Below, one piece after another: positions 63,801 through 64,000 of a DNA stretch of 64,000 nucleotides (positions are counted from its first letter, which is position 1; every line of letters begins with the position of its first letter). Both the position numbers and the translations under genes were made by a program. The notes beneath the pieces were generated by a model. The model was given only the letters and a program-made list of their open reading frames with translations, was not told the DNA's origin and did no database searches. The stretch covers positions 23,859,347 to 23,923,346 of the forward strand of contig OU452229.1 in the NCBI GenBank assembly GCA_911728455.2, given 5' to 3'. Origin of the DNA: Marthasterias glacialis (lineage: Eukaryota; Echinodermata; Asteroidea; Forcipulatida; Asteriidae).

Positions 63801-64000
63801 CCTTGCCTCCTTTTGCCCCCTTTCCATTAATTAGTTTACACCTGCCATAGAAAAATAACCAATATACAATGTATGTCATTGACATACAGCTACGTTGTTA
63901 CACATTTACAGACTTGTTGTAGTTTGATACACTGTACAGCATCAACCAATGACTACAAACACACACATGACACAGAATGATGTACAATTTGAACTCAATA
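60891..64000. other. AT-rich DNA without recognised genes
   Basis: No exon with splice context was found on either strand. A stretch at 63555-63740 with repeated CCTTGCC units resembles the AGGCCT-bounded repeat at 50872-51028. The low-complexity character is compatible with a long 3' UTR of a minus-strand gene lying to the right, but nothing here proves it. Confidence 0.4.

Overview
The window is animal nuclear DNA. It carries intron-rich genes with GT-AG introns, AT-rich intergenic DNA, tRNA-derived SINEs, many short inverted-repeat transposons (MITEs), minisatellites and a satellite array. The proteins are clearly metazoan. The dense mix of short dispersed repeats and the short-exon gene style suggest a marine invertebrate deuterostome, most likely an echinoderm such as a sea star. 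That assignment is inference; no species-diagnostic sequence was seen. No operons, CRISPR arrays or prokaryotic signals are present.

Layout: (1) 593-714 (+) is the last coding exon of a single-pass membrane protein whose other exons lie outside the window. (2) 3942-6450 (-) is SEM1/DSS1, three exons, 78 aa, convergent with gene 1. (3) 11890-17276 (+) is a BZW1/BZW2 (eIF5-mimic protein) gene, 14 coding exons, 423 aa. (4) 20017-29738 (-) is a gene I do not recognise: 17 exons that splice in frame to a 604-aa secreted, very acidic protein. It has a dibasic-rich N-terminus, five exon-encoded helical repeats, a Ser-Ser-Ser-Asp-Glu repeat exon, a thyroglobulin type-1 domain and a C-terminal coiled coil. 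(5) 33658-50564 (-) is ULK4, 25 coding exons, 1326 aa, a pseudokinase followed by HEAT/ARM-like repeats. (6) 52536-58996 (+) is HIBCH, 9 exons, 385 aa, a mitochondrial valine-catabolism enzyme, head to head with ULK4. From about 59000 to the end I see only repeats and AT-rich DNA.

For genes 2 to 6 the exon boundaries were worked out by hand from splice sites and reading frame. Each spliced length comes out as a multiple of three with a single terminal stop, which is a strong internal check. The genes do not form a pathway: they serve the proteasome and BRCA2 (SEM1), translation control (BZW), secretion (novel gene), ciliary or neuronal scaffolding (ULK4) and mitochondrial metabolism (HIBCH).

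The most interesting items are the novel secreted gene, a 152-bp tandem repeat in ULK4 that carries three in-frame potential cassette exons, a head-to-head SINE pair able to form a long intronic hairpin, and a tiny palindromic transposon whose filled and empty sites lie side by side within one local duplication.
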